Shown: positions 1 to 7,465, counted from the stretch's first letter. The stretch: DNA of 11,143 nt from an uncultured Eisenbergiella sp. (GCA_948960675.1 CARDPF010000086.1:1-11143), one strand, 5' to 3'. Made by a program: numbers and translations. Notes: generated by a model not told the origin, from the sequence alone.

Positions 1-44
1 CACCGAGATCTACACTCTTTCCCTACACGACGCTCTTCCGATCT
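1..44 (+). other. Illumina P5/TruSeq adapter remnant (not genomic)
   Basis: These bases match the 3' part of the Illumina P5 / TruSeq universal adapter, ending in the familiar CGCTCTTCCGATCT just before base 45. Read on the minus strand in frame with the first gene, they give the false peptide IGRASCRERV followed by a stop, a known signature of adapter contamination in deposited proteins. Genomic sequence starts at base 45. The window therefore begins at a contig end, and nothing to the left of base 45 should be annotated. Confidence 0.97.
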
Positions 45-540
45 CCAGATCGGCGCTGTGGCAGATCGTGCCGCCCCTGATCTGTCCGTTTCTGTTTTCT
101 CCCGCCATTTTTTTCAGCTGTCTGACCTGCCTGCAATATTTCATGGCAGAACCGCCGCAAATCAGGCTGCGGCCCCGCGCTGCCAGTTCTTTTAGACGTT
201 CTATCTCCCCATAAGAACTGCAGACCGGCTTATCGAGGAACACAGGCGCACCGCTTTTTATGATTTCAGATGCATACCGGATGTGTTCCCATCCCCGCCT
301 CTGCAAAACCATAAACGCGTCGCAATGCTTTGACAGATCCTGCATGGAATTTACACAGACAGGAATCCTTCCCTCCGCCTGTACCGCAAGCGTATGCGCC
401 CTGTCATCATCCACGCCGTAAATCGCCGTGACCCTTGCCCCCGGAACCTGGTAAATGCCGTTTTGGTCCACCACATTGCAGGCCCTCGCAAATGCCTTTG
501 CATGCATACTTTCCGAACCGATCAACCCGATTCTGACCAT
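45..540 (-). CDS. Gfo/Idh/MocA family oxidoreductase, N-terminal part (3' end missing)
   Basis: This is the NAD(P)-binding half of a Gfo/Idh/MocA-type sugar dehydrogenase, predicted to oxidise or reduce a hydroxyl of a cyclic sugar or polyol in the cytoplasm. About 165 genomic residues are present, against roughly 330-400 in a full protein. Visible are the first Rossmann strand and loop (VRIGLIGSESMHA, a variant without the classical GxGxxG), the acidic end of the second strand (GVDDD, about 42-46), the family DKP motif with its lysine at 104, and the GGSAMKY segment near 129-135 after the Rossmann domain. The reading frame extends upstream of 540, but the ATG at 538-540 is chosen because the Rossmann strand starts there and a GGGGGA ribosome site lies 5 nt upstream. 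The apparent stop at 10-12 lies in adapter, so the real C-terminus is unknown. It is the last visible gene of the minus-strand operon, 102 bp after the 2-hydroxyacid dehydrogenase. The substrate cannot be told. Confidence 0.88.
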
Positions 541-565
541 CTTAATCCCCCATTCTTGCCCAGCC

Positions 566-595
566 CGCAAATTTGGGCGCAAGCACAAATTTGCG
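566..595. repeat. Inverted repeat, 9-bp arms, in the gap between two operon genes
   Basis: CGCAAATTT (566-574) and AAATTTGCG (587-595) are perfect reverse complements separated by 12 nt. The element lies between the dehydrogenase stop and the Gfo/Idh start and directly abuts a second hairpin. It shows no T-run of the kind expected for an intrinsic terminator. A dispersed REP-like element or an mRNA processing or stability hairpin are both possible. Confidence 0.7.
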
Positions 596-630
596 TGTGA
601 AAAATCTTCTATATATGGATTTTTCACACG
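594..630. repeat. Perfect 13-bp inverted repeat (hairpin) just after the dehydrogenase stop
   Basis: The arms 594-606 (CGTGTGAAAAATC) and 618-630 (GATTTTTCACACG) are perfect reverse complements around an 11-nt AT-rich loop. The hairpin begins 12 nt downstream of the stop of the 2-hydroxyacid dehydrogenase on the minus strand. Its 3' side is followed by CAAATTTG rather than a T-run, so it is not a canonical rho-independent terminator. It shares bases 594-595 with the neighbouring repeat 566-595, making a composite two-hairpin element of about 65 bp, like the paired palindromes of REP/BIME elements. Whether it recurs elsewhere in the genome cannot be seen here. Confidence 0.75.
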
Positions 631-642
631 AAGCTTCCCCCT

Positions 643-1650
643 TCAGCCTCCCACTGTCATGCGGGAAGCATACTCCCTTCCGATTTCCAATTCCATCCTC
701 CCGCCTACCTCAAACTGTGCAATATTGTCAAGCAGGCACCTGGTAACGATCGCCCGCCTGTCCAACGTCGGCCCCGCCTGGTGCGGCATGCAGTAAACGT
801 TTGGCAGACGCCGCAGCGGGCTGTCTGCATCCAGCGGCTCCTGCCAATAAACGTCCAGGATTGCCCGGAAACGGTTTTGGGAGAGCGCCTCCACCATCTC
901 GTCCTCTTTTACGATTTTTCCCCGCGCCGTATTCACAAAGATTGCCCCGCCCGCCAACAGATCAAAATGTTTCTTTTGTATCATGCCCCTGTTTTTTTCA
1001 TTCATGGAAGCGTGCAGGCTGACAATTTTACAGGTCGCAAAAATCTCTTCCAGACCAACCTGCCTCGCATGGTATTCCCGCAAAACCGCCTCCCCCACCG
1101 GATAATGGGAATATATTTTGATGCTGACGCCAAAAGGCTGCAAAAGCTTCATCAACCGCAGGGAAATCGCCCCCATTCCGATCAGCCCGACGCTTTGCCC
1201 CAGCAGCCCTTCCGTATCCGGGTTGTCCTGGTTCCAGCCCCCTGCCCGCACGGCGTGCAGGGAATCCGGAATCCTGCGCAGGGCGGTCAGCATATAAGCC
1301 AGCGTCCCCTCCGCCACGGAGTCCGCATAGAGATTGTTGCCGCTGATAACCTTTACGCCCCGTTCATACACACTCCCGTCCACCAGGCTTCCCACGCTTC
1401 CCCCCGTATGGGCGATGAGGCGGATCTGCGTCCGCTCCAGCACCTCTGCCGTAAAGGGCACATGCCCCCAACCGGTCATAATCACCTCCGCCTCCTTTGC
1501 ATAAAGCGGAATTTCCTGCTGCGTCAGGCTGCGGGAAAGCGGCAGCCACGACACCTCATGCCGCTCTTCCAGATATTGCCGCACCGTATGCGGAAAAAAA
1601 GTTTCCAGCACCTCACTGCCCTGTGGAACCGAAACAAAAACCTTCATCAT
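643..1650 (-). CDS. D-isomer-specific 2-hydroxyacid dehydrogenase (NAD-binding)
   Basis: This is a 335-residue protein of the D-2-hydroxyacid dehydrogenase family, which reversibly oxidises a D-2-hydroxy acid to a 2-keto acid with NAD(P). The cofactor domain begins near residue 151 with GQSVGLIGMGAIS, a GxGxxG-type loop whose third glycine is serine. The family's catalytic residues are all visible: Arg243 in TARG, Glu271 in YWQEPL and His290 in MPHQAG. Length is normal for the family. The frame is open upstream to an ATG at 1698, but the paired ATGs at 1650 and 1647 follow a GGAAAGGAAGG ribosome site and begin the family's first strand (MKVFVSVPQ), so 1650 (or 1647) is preferred. Its start overlaps the 3' end of the fusion gene by about 38 bp, which suggests translational coupling. 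In context it probably handles a sugar acid or keto acid from the imported compound; phosphoglycerate, glyoxylate/hydroxypyruvate or phosphonate-type substrates cannot be excluded. Confidence 0.92.
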   Translation of the reverse strand: MMKVFVSVPQGSEVLETFFPHTVRQYLEERHEVSWLPLSRSLTQQEIPLYAKEAEVIMTGWGHVPFTAEVLERTQIRLIAHTGGSVGSLVDGSVYERGVKVISGNNLYADSVAEGTLAYMLTALRRIPDSLHAVRAGGWNQDNPDTEGLLGQSVGLIGMGAISLRLMKLLQPFGVSIKIYSHYPVGEAVLREYHARQVGLEEIFATCKIVSLHASMNEKNRGMIQKKHFDLLAGGAIFVNTARGKIVKEDEMVEALSQNRFRAILDVYWQEPLDADSPLRRLPNVYCMPHQAGPTLDRRAIVTRCLLDNIAQFEVGGRMELEIGREYASRMTVGG

Positions 1651-3736
1651 AACCTTCCTTTCCGTACAGGTCATCCCTGTATTCATGTCTGTATACATTA
1701 TCCGGAACCGCGTCTACCGGTCCTAACGATAACCAGAAAATATGGCCTTTTTCGTCCGGATCCATTTCTGCAGTGGCGCTTTCCCCCTCCTTGTCGGTAT
1801 CCGCCAGCACGTTTCCACAGGGATCCACCACCAGTGTGGACGCATAGCCGCAAACCCTGTCGATGGCGGGACAGGAAGCAACCACATATACCCCGTTTTC
1901 CTTCGCCCTGGCTATGAACCGGTGCACCGGATTCCCCGCCGTCGTAATCAGCAAAAGCCGCGCCCCTGCTAACGCCATGGCCCTGGCCGGCTCCGGGAAA
2001 TAGGCGTCCCAGCACACCAGCATACCCACTTTCCCGAATTCCGTATGAAAAACCGGATACCCCTCCCCCGGTACCATCCCGTTTTCATATTCCGTCAGCG
2101 TCAGATGGGTCTTGTGATATTTACCGGCCACGTTACCGTTTCTGTCCACCAGCATTGCCGTATTCCTGCGCGCGCCGTGCGCGTCCAGTTCCCGGAAGGA
2201 AAAAAACGCATAACAGCTATGCTCCCTTGCCTTTTTCTTCATCAGACTGCAAAAACGCCCGTCCGAGGTTTCAAAGGAATCCTCATAGGCGAGTCCTTCC
2301 ACCCCCCTGGTGTTCATCGTTTCCGCAAAAGCCACAAGATCGGCGCCGCCGGACGCCGCAGCGTCAAACGCCCTCTCTATCCGCTTTAGGTTATCTTCAT
2401 AGGAAAGCGCCCTGACCTGCAGGCAGACAGGGGCGATTTTCATCCTGCGCTTTTTTGGCTCCCCGCCGTCCCACTCCTGCAGACAGGGACGGTACCAGAC
2501 TGCCCTGCCTTCCCTTTTGATGCCCAGTTCGATTTGTGCGGCGGTTTCTTCTTTTACGGAAAAGATAAGCTCCATCCGCCCGGGACAGACCTTTTCCAGG
2601 TAAAACCGCCTGACCGCGTCCCCCTGTCCGTTTATCAGTGTCAAAACGCCGTATACCACATTCGCTCCCACAGCGCCCCTTTCTTCATACGGAACGCTGA
2701 CGCGGTATGTGTGTCCCGGTAATACTTTGGCACAAACGACATACCGTTTGGCCCACGCAAAGGCTCCCCGGTTGTCAATGACCGCCATGGTCTTTTTGGG
2801 GGAAATGAAAAACGCCGCACTCCCATGCTTTCCCGGTGCATCCGTTTCCCTCCAGCATGCCCCCGGCCCCGGCACAGGGTTTTGCTCCCACCGCTTCCAG
2901 AAAGCCGCATATTGCCCCAATACCCAATCCAGCGTATTGGGATATCCTTTCAGGCAATCCCGCCACGGACTTTCCCATTCAAAAGAAACATACCCCTGAT
3001 ACCCTTCCCTTTGCAGCAGATCCAGTATGCCAAAAACCGGCAGCGCCCCTTCCCCCAGCCGGGTATATTCGTACTCTTGGCACACACCCTCCCGGTCCGC
3101 AAAGCCGTCCTTGACATGCACATGGGCAACCCATTTTTTGATCCTCCCCCAAGTCTCCTCCGGGCATTCCCCCGCTTCCACCGGGTGCATGATATCCCAG
3201 ATCAGGCGCAGATTCCCACAGGCAACATCCCCAAGCAGCTTTTGCAGCGTTCTGCCGGTTGAGAATTCATTGTGGGTTTCGACCCAAATTTCCACCTCCC
3301 GTTCCTGTGCCATCATGCACAGCCTTTGCAGCATCCGCACCGTTCCTTCGTAATCCACATCCCTGCAGGCCACAGCCTCCCCGGGCATAATGCCGTGCCC
3401 CTCTTTCCGGTTTTTTTCCGGAAAATTTCCCAAAAATACCCGGATTCCCCTTGCACGAACCCGCGCCGCAAGGTCAATGGCCACGGCGGCCCCTGCAAAA
3501 GCGGTTTCCTCATAACCCCGGATACAAATGCTGCTTCCCAAATTCGTCACCGCCATACCGGCCGCCTGCAATTTTTGTCCCACCGCTTCCACTTCGGCAG
3601 GCCCTGTCACCCCCAGCACGGCATTGCGATCCCCCAGCCGGATTTCCACGCCTTCCATTTTGTACCTGCGGCCGGTCTCCAAAACCTGGTCCACCGTCGC
3701 CTGCATGCATGCCACCGTGCTAAACGCTTTTTTCAC
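1613..3736 (-). CDS. Fusion: sugar isomerase/epimerase-like TIM barrel + beta-rich segment + nitrilase-superfamily amidase
   Basis: This 707-residue protein appears cytoplasmic, with no signal peptide. Residues 1-280 are a xylose-isomerase-like TIM barrel (AP endonuclease 2 / sugar phosphate isomerase-epimerase superfamily). The usual metal-ligand positions can be seen: Glu153 in VETHNEF, Asp181 and His184 in WDIMHP, His205/His207 in HVHVKD, and Glu253/Glu255 in FEWE. Residues about 290-430 are beta-rich and resemble the sandwich found before some nitrilase-type hydrolases. Residues 431-707 are a carbon-nitrogen hydrolase with a complete Glu472 (AFAETMN), Lys542 (KYHKTHL), Cys575 (MLVCWDAYF) triad, so amide or nitrile hydrolysis is likely. 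The start is GTG, supported by AAAGGGGGA 7 nt upstream. It sits 34 nt after the second permease and overlaps the dehydrogenase gene. The fusion suggests one substrate passes through both isomerisation/epimerisation and deamidation. The exact reaction is not identifiable. Confidence 0.88.
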   Translation of the reverse strand: MKKAFSTVACMQATVDQVLETGRRYKMEGVEIRLGDRNAVLGVTGPAEVEAVGQKLQAAGMAVTNLGSSICIRGYEETAFAGAAVAIDLAARVRARGIRVFLGNFPEKNRKEGHGIMPGEAVACRDVDYEGTVRMLQRLCMMAQEREVEIWVETHNEFSTGRTLQKLLGDVACGNLRLIWDIMHPVEAGECPEETWGRIKKWVAHVHVKDGFADREGVCQEYEYTRLGEGALPVFGILDLLQREGYQGYVSFEWESPWRDCLKGYPNTLDWVLGQYAAFWKRWEQNPVPGPGACWRETDAPGKHGSAAFFISPKKTMAVIDNRGAFAWAKRYVVCAKVLPGHTYRVSVPYEERGAVGANVVYGVLTLINGQGDAVRRFYLEKVCPGRMELIFSVKEETAAQIELGIKREGRAVWYRPCLQEWDGGEPKKRRMKIAPVCLQVRALSYEDNLKRIERAFDAAASGGADLVAFAETMNTRGVEGLAYEDSFETSDGRFCSLMKKKAREHSCYAFFSFRELDAHGARRNTAMLVDRNGNVAGKYHKTHLTLTEYENGMVPGEGYPVFHTEFGKVGMLVCWDAYFPEPARAMALAGARLLLITTAGNPVHRFIARAKENGVYVVASCPAIDRVCGYASTLVVDPCGNVLADTDKEGESATAEMDPDEKGHIFWLSLGPVDAVPDNVYRHEYRDDLYGKEGYDEGFCFGSTGQ

Positions 3737-3743
3737 CGGAAAA

Positions 3744-3752
3744 TCCCCCTTT
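3744..3752 (-). promoter_or_regulatory. Ribosome binding site fixing a GTG start
   Basis: On the minus strand AAAGGGGGA lies 7 nt before the GTG at 3734-3736. There is no ATG at this position, and the next in-frame methionine (residue 11) lacks such a site and would remove the first barrel strand, so GTG is the likely start of the fusion gene. Confidence 0.75.
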
Positions 3753-3770
3753 TTCGTTTTCCCAAACCCG

Positions 3771-4649
3771 TCACTCCTTCACCGCCCCGATTGTCACGCC
3801 CGCCACAAAGTATTTCTGTACAAAAGGATAAAACAGGATTACGGGCCCCATCGTGACCACTGTCATCGCCAGTTTGTAACTCTCCATCGGCGCCGACCCA
3901 TTAACAAAAACCCCCGCTTCCATCAGCTTCTGCCGCAGCGACGCATCCTGGAATATCCGGTATAAATAAAACTGCAGCGGGTAAAGGTTTGTCTCCGTGA
4001 TAAATACGGCCGCCGTCGACCAGTTATTCCAGTAAGCGATCGCCTGCATCAGCCCGATTGTGGCAAGCACCGGCTTGGCGGAGGGCATGACGATCCTTAG
4101 GTAGATTATAAAATCATTGGCCCCGTCCACTTTTGCGGACTCCACCAGGGAAACCGGAATATTGGATGTAAAATAAGTCCTGACAATAAACATATAGAAC
4201 ACGGAAAAAAGCCCGTTAAACAAAAGAATTCCAAAGGTATCCCGCAGCCCCAGCCTGCACATCCAGATATAATAGGGAACCATTCCCCCGCTGAACAGCG
4301 TCGTAAAAAAGAAGAAAAAGGACAGTCCCCTGCGCGCCCTGCAGTCTTTGCGGTAGAGCACATATGCCGTCATCGTGACCATGATAAGGCCTGCCCCGAC
4401 GCCGAACACCACCAGTGCGGTCGTGATGCCGTACGCCCGCAAAATACCCGCCGGGTTTTTCCAGACCATCCGGTAGGCCTCCAGCGTCCAGTGCTTTGGA
4501 ATCAGCTTAAGCCCCCTGGCCAGCTCCCGCTCCGGCGTAAAGGAACCCGTCACGGTATAAAGGATCGGCAGCAGGCATAAAACCGCAAAAACTGTCGTAA
4601 GGCTTAACGCAACCGCCTGGAACCCGATCACTTCTTTTGATTTTTTCAT
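3771..4649 (-). CDS. Carbohydrate ABC transporter permease (YtcP/MalG-like)
   Basis: This 292-residue inner-membrane permease belongs to the binding-protein-dependent transport family (CUT1-type sugar importers), in the YtcP-like group. About six hydrophobic segments are visible, near residues 12-36, 76-98, 107-128, 138-158, 192-212 and 260-280. The EAA loop that contacts the ATPase is clear as ESAKVDGAND starting at Glu170 and closing with MPSAKP near 188-193. ATG at 4647-4649 follows GGAGGGGGA. It starts 18 nt downstream of the first permease, with which it should form a heterodimer, and its stop is 34 nt from the fusion gene. No ATPase gene is present in the window, which is usual for this family because a shared MsmX-type ATPase encoded elsewhere often serves several importers. 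Confidence 0.95.
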   Translation of the reverse strand: MKKSKEVIGFQAVALSLTTVFAVLCLLPILYTVTGSFTPERELARGLKLIPKHWTLEAYRMVWKNPAGILRAYGITTALVVFGVGAGLIMVTMTAYVLYRKDCRARRGLSFFFFFTTLFSGGMVPYYIWMCRLGLRDTFGILLFNGLFSVFYMFIVRTYFTSNIPVSLVESAKVDGANDFIIYLRIVMPSAKPVLATIGLMQAIAYWNNWSTAAVFITETNLYPLQFYLYRIFQDASLRQKLMEAGVFVNGSAPMESYKLAMTVVTMGPVILFYPFVQKYFVAGVTIGAVKE

Positions 4650-4667
4650 CGGAACAATCCCCCTCCC

Positions 4668-5636
4668 CTAAAAAATCGCGCTGTCCTGGTCGATTCTTTT
4701 TACCAGCCAGTTGGCCGCCACCACCAGCACAAACCCGATCACCTGCTGGTACAGTCCCACCGCCGTCGTGACCGAATAATCCTTCATGGTCGTGAGCGAA
4801 CGGAATACATACGTATCAATCACGTCCGTCGCGTTATACAAAACCGCATTGTTTCCCACCAGCTGGTAAAACATATCCATATTTCCCTTCAAAATCCCGC
4901 CCAGTCCCAGCAGGACCAGCATACAGGTCGTGGGCATAATCAGCGGAAGGGTAATATACCGGATTCTTTTGCACAAACCGCAGCCGTCTATGTAAGCCGC
5001 ATCATACAGTTCCGTGTTGATGCCGGTGATCGCCGCAAGGTAATAGAGCATGCCGTACCCCGTCCCCTGCCACAGGCGTACAAACAAAAATATGAATTTC
5101 CATACACCCGGATTGTTATACACATCAATCCGTTCCCCTCCCAACTGTACCAGCAGATTGTTGACGGTTCCGAACTCGTAGTTTAGCAGGTTATATGCCA
5201 TACCGCCTATTATGACCCAGGAGAGGAAAAAGGGGAGCATCATCACGCTCTGCAGCACCCGTTTATAACGCTTCGTGCACATCTCGCAGACCAGAATTGC
5301 AAACAGAATCCTTACGGCCACTTCCGCGGCCAGGAACATCAGGTTATATCCCAACGTGTTTTTGGTCAAAAGCCACATTTTCCCGGAAGAAACAAAATAA
5401 GAAAAGTTTTTCATTCCCACCCATGGACTTTTCAAAATGCCCAGATTATATTTATAATCCTTAAACGCGATGAGGATGCCTCCCATCGGAATATAGGAAA
5501 AAATAACGACATACAGGATGGCAGGCAGCGCCATCAAATACAACATCCGGTTGCGGACAAGTTCACGTCCCCATCCTTTCCATCCCCCCATCCTTTTTTG
5601 CCCTGCCAGACCTGTCTTCCCCTTTTTTCCCGCCAT
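4668..5636 (-). CDS. Carbohydrate ABC transporter permease (LplB-like)
   Basis: This 322-residue inner-membrane permease is the LplB-like partner of the downstream permease in a CUT1-type sugar importer. A basic cytoplasmic N-terminus of about 30 residues (many Lys, Arg and Gly) precedes the first membrane segment (about 32-56). Further segments lie near 95-118, 128-150, 180-203, 232-250 and 292-312. The EAA loop is ELYDAAYIDGCG starting at Glu209, ending with LPLIMP near 230-235. ATG at 5634-5636 has GGAG 5 nt upstream, a modest ribosome site. It ends in TAG 18 nt before the next permease. It lies just downstream of a strong hairpin terminator, so it is probably expressed by read-through from the binding-protein gene; no clear promoter was seen between 5637 and 5725. 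Confidence 0.95.
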   Translation of the reverse strand: MAGKKGKTGLAGQKRMGGWKGWGRELVRNRMLYLMALPAILYVVIFSYIPMGGILIAFKDYKYNLGILKSPWVGMKNFSYFVSSGKMWLLTKNTLGYNLMFLAAEVAVRILFAILVCEMCTKRYKRVLQSVMMLPFFLSWVIIGGMAYNLLNYEFGTVNNLLVQLGGERIDVYNNPGVWKFIFLFVRLWQGTGYGMLYYLAAITGINTELYDAAYIDGCGLCKRIRYITLPLIMPTTCMLVLLGLGGILKGNMDMFYQLVGNNAVLYNATDVIDTYVFRSLTTMKDYSVTTAVGLYQQVIGFVLVVAANWLVKRIDQDSAIF

Positions 5637-5725
5637 TTTTTACTCCATTTCTGCGCCGTCTTGTTGCGCAAAGCCATACTGTACCCCTCACTTCCCGGTA
5701 TTTCGCCTGCATCCCGGCACTTTCC

Positions 5726-5771
5726 CAAAAAGGACAGACTGGGCAGTTTTGTCTGCCGCCTGTCCTTTTTG
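5726..5771 (-). terminator. Intrinsic-terminator-like hairpin between binding protein and permeases
   Basis: The arms 5726-5737 (CAAAAAGGACAG) and 5760-5771 (CTGTCCTTTTTG) are perfect reverse complements. Inside them GGCAG (5742-5746) pairs with CTGCC (5753-5757), extending the stem. On minus-strand RNA the 3' arm ends in UUUUU, and the A/T tracts on both sides make it potentially bidirectional. It starts 11 nt after the stop of the solute-binding protein gene. A leaky terminator here would give more binding protein than permease, a common arrangement in sugar ABC operons. Confidence 0.82.
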
Positions 5772-5781
5772 CGTTACCGGC

Positions 5782-7350
5782 CTATTCGCCGATGCTTTCC
5801 ATATAAGCGTCCAACTGTCTTTGCCTGTCCAGGACAAACTCGTCGATTCCCGCCTTTTTCAGTTCCGCAAGTTCCTTATCCAGCGCTTCCTGCGGTGTCC
5901 CTTCTATGATACCGAAGCACCTGGGCGTCATATACTGGTTCTTTATCTCCTCGATCGCCACCTTCTGCGTGCTGACCGCATCATCCGACATGGCGACATT
6001 GATTGCCGGATTGACATACTTCATGCCGTCCAGCCGGTCAACCAGTTCCTGCGCCCCAGAGAAAGTATACCGCAGCGGATATTTGTAGTCGTCATAAATA
6101 ATGCCCGTATTCACCCAGCCTTTGGAATCGGCGTCGATCCATTCCATATGCCCTTCCTCATCCAGCCGGTAGTGTGTCCCTTCAATCCCGTACATAAACA
6201 GCCGCATCACCTCCGGATCCTCATACATGGCGTTGACTGCCCGCAATGCCGCTTCCTTATGTTTGGAAAACGAAGAAATGCAGACCAGGTTTTTTGTATA
6301 CCCCTCCACCATCTGTGCCTCCCGGTACAGCGGCACAAACCGCAAATCCCATGCCGCCCTGTCATCCTTTTGCATCTCATCCCACGCAATCTGGCAATCG
6401 GCAGGATTGCCCATGTAAGCCAATGCGGAGGTTCCGTTTTTAAAGGAATCCAGGGAAGACGTCTGATTCGACAGCACACTTCTGGAGAAAAACCCTTTTT
6501 CGTTCCACTCCTTCATCCGTTCCGTAAAAGCCAGCATTTCCGGCTGTTCATCGGCAATGAAAACCTGATGCTCTGGATCCTGCGTATGAATATAGACCGC
6601 CTCGCCAAATCCGGTTGCCCCCACCGGTCCCCATTTTAAATCCGGCAAAAACATATTCAGTAAAATAAACCAATGGTTTCCCGGCAGATCAAAGGGAACC
6701 ATGTCCGGTTCGTTCTCCGCCACCGCCGTCAGATATTTCTCAATATTTTCCATGCTGTCAATATCCGGTATCCCATATTTCTCCATCAAATCCCCCCGCG
6801 CCATCAGGCACCGGTTGGGCACATCATTCTGTTTGGCCGGAATTCCGTAGCATATTCCCCCAACCTTGCCCGCATTGAGCACATCGCCAAAATTTTCGAA
6901 TACAAACGGCGCATAGGTCTGCAGTTCCTCCTCGCTGATTTCTGCAAATGCGCCGTTCTGCGCGTTTTCCACAAATCCCAGCCAGCTCGCCCCATAAATC
7001 AAATCAATATTTTCCCCCGCCGATAAGGTGAGGTCATAATTATCATCTGTCAGCAGTTTAAACGCTATCTCCACGCCGCAGCGCTCCTTCACCCGCTTAC
7101 TGACCTCGTCCAGCGTCCACTGCGTATCCTTGGCTTCCCCGGCATGGATATAGTAGGTAATCTTTTCTTCCCCAAAACCGTCCTCCTTTTTTGCTTCCGC
7201 GCTCTCCTCACTTTTTGCACTTTCCTCAGGCGGCACACTCTCCTGCGATACCTTCTGCCCGCTGCCGCCGTCGCCGCAACCTACAAGCATTGTGACTGCC
7301 AAAGCTGCGGTTAACGCCATATACCCTGATACCCGACTCTTTTTTCTCAT
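5782..7350 (-). CDS. ABC transporter solute-binding lipoprotein (carbohydrate type, DUF3502-like C-terminus)
   Basis: This 522-residue extracellular lipoprotein captures the substrate for the importer. The N-terminus has a basic start (MRKKSR), a hydrophobic stretch and a lipobox LVGC with Cys25 as the lipidated residue. An acidic and Ser/Lys-rich linker (about 30-60) follows, then a family-1 extracellular binding-protein fold. The end (about 468-522, with KKAGIDEFVLDRQRQLDAY) resembles the DUF3502 C-terminal region of LipO-type binding proteins. The frame is open upstream to 7395, but ATG at 7348-7350 is chosen because it starts the signal peptide and follows AAGGAG and GGGAG. It is the first gene of the minus-strand operon, divergent from the kinase gene, and is followed by a hairpin terminator before the permeases. 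The family takes oligosaccharides or related compounds; the exact ligand is unknown. Confidence 0.95.
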   Translation of the reverse strand: MRKKSRVSGYMALTAALAVTMLVGCGDGGSGQKVSQESVPPEESAKSEESAEAKKEDGFGEEKITYYIHAGEAKDTQWTLDEVSKRVKERCGVEIAFKLLTDDNYDLTLSAGENIDLIYGASWLGFVENAQNGAFAEISEEELQTYAPFVFENFGDVLNAGKVGGICYGIPAKQNDVPNRCLMARGDLMEKYGIPDIDSMENIEKYLTAVAENEPDMVPFDLPGNHWFILLNMFLPDLKWGPVGATGFGEAVYIHTQDPEHQVFIADEQPEMLAFTERMKEWNEKGFFSRSVLSNQTSSLDSFKNGTSALAYMGNPADCQIAWDEMQKDDRAAWDLRFVPLYREAQMVEGYTKNLVCISSFSKHKEAALRAVNAMYEDPEVMRLFMYGIEGTHYRLDEEGHMEWIDADSKGWVNTGIIYDDYKYPLRYTFSGAQELVDRLDGMKYVNPAINVAMSDDAVSTQKVAIEEIKNQYMTPRCFGIIEGTPQEALDKELAELKKAGIDEFVLDRQRQLDAYMESIGE

Positions 7351-7399
7351 ACTCCCTTCTCTCCTTCTTTTGATTTTGCGCAGGCAACGGGCCAAGTAG

Positions 7400-7413
7400 C
7401 CGCACTTGTGCGG
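7400..7413 (-). other. Small perfect hairpin in the 5' leader of the binding-protein gene
   Basis: CCGCAC and GTGCGG (7400-7405 and 7408-7413) pair perfectly around a 2-nt loop. Neighbouring GC-rich stretches (AGCCG near 7398, CGGCT near 7422) could pair alternatively. The hairpin lies about 50 nt upstream of the binding-protein start, in what is probably an untranslated leader of about 110 nt. No known riboswitch class was recognised. Confidence 0.4.
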
Positions 7414-7465
7414 ATATTTGACGGCTGCCGCGAGGATCCGACTTCCAGACTGTATACCGCCTGTA

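Noticed and set aside
541..627. Upstream start at 627 for the Gfo/Idh oxidoreductase
   Set aside because: The extra residues are translated from the two-hairpin element, and the Rossmann strand and ribosome site point to ATG 540.
1651..1698. Upstream ATG at 1698 for the dehydrogenase
   Set aside because: The extra 16 residues lack family similarity and lie deep within the fusion gene; a strong ribosome site sits just before the ATGs at 1650 and 1647.
781..1917. Long plus-strand open frame of 378 codons opposite the dehydrogenase and fusion genes
   Set aside because: Its translation is rich in His, Pro, Arg and Gln without domain motifs; it is the antisense shadow of two genes with intact catalytic residues.
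5518..6639. Plus-strand open frame of 373 codons opposite the first permease and the binding protein
   Set aside because: It spans a terminator and two real minus-strand genes, and its composition (many Pro, His, Arg, Phe) is that of an antisense shadow.
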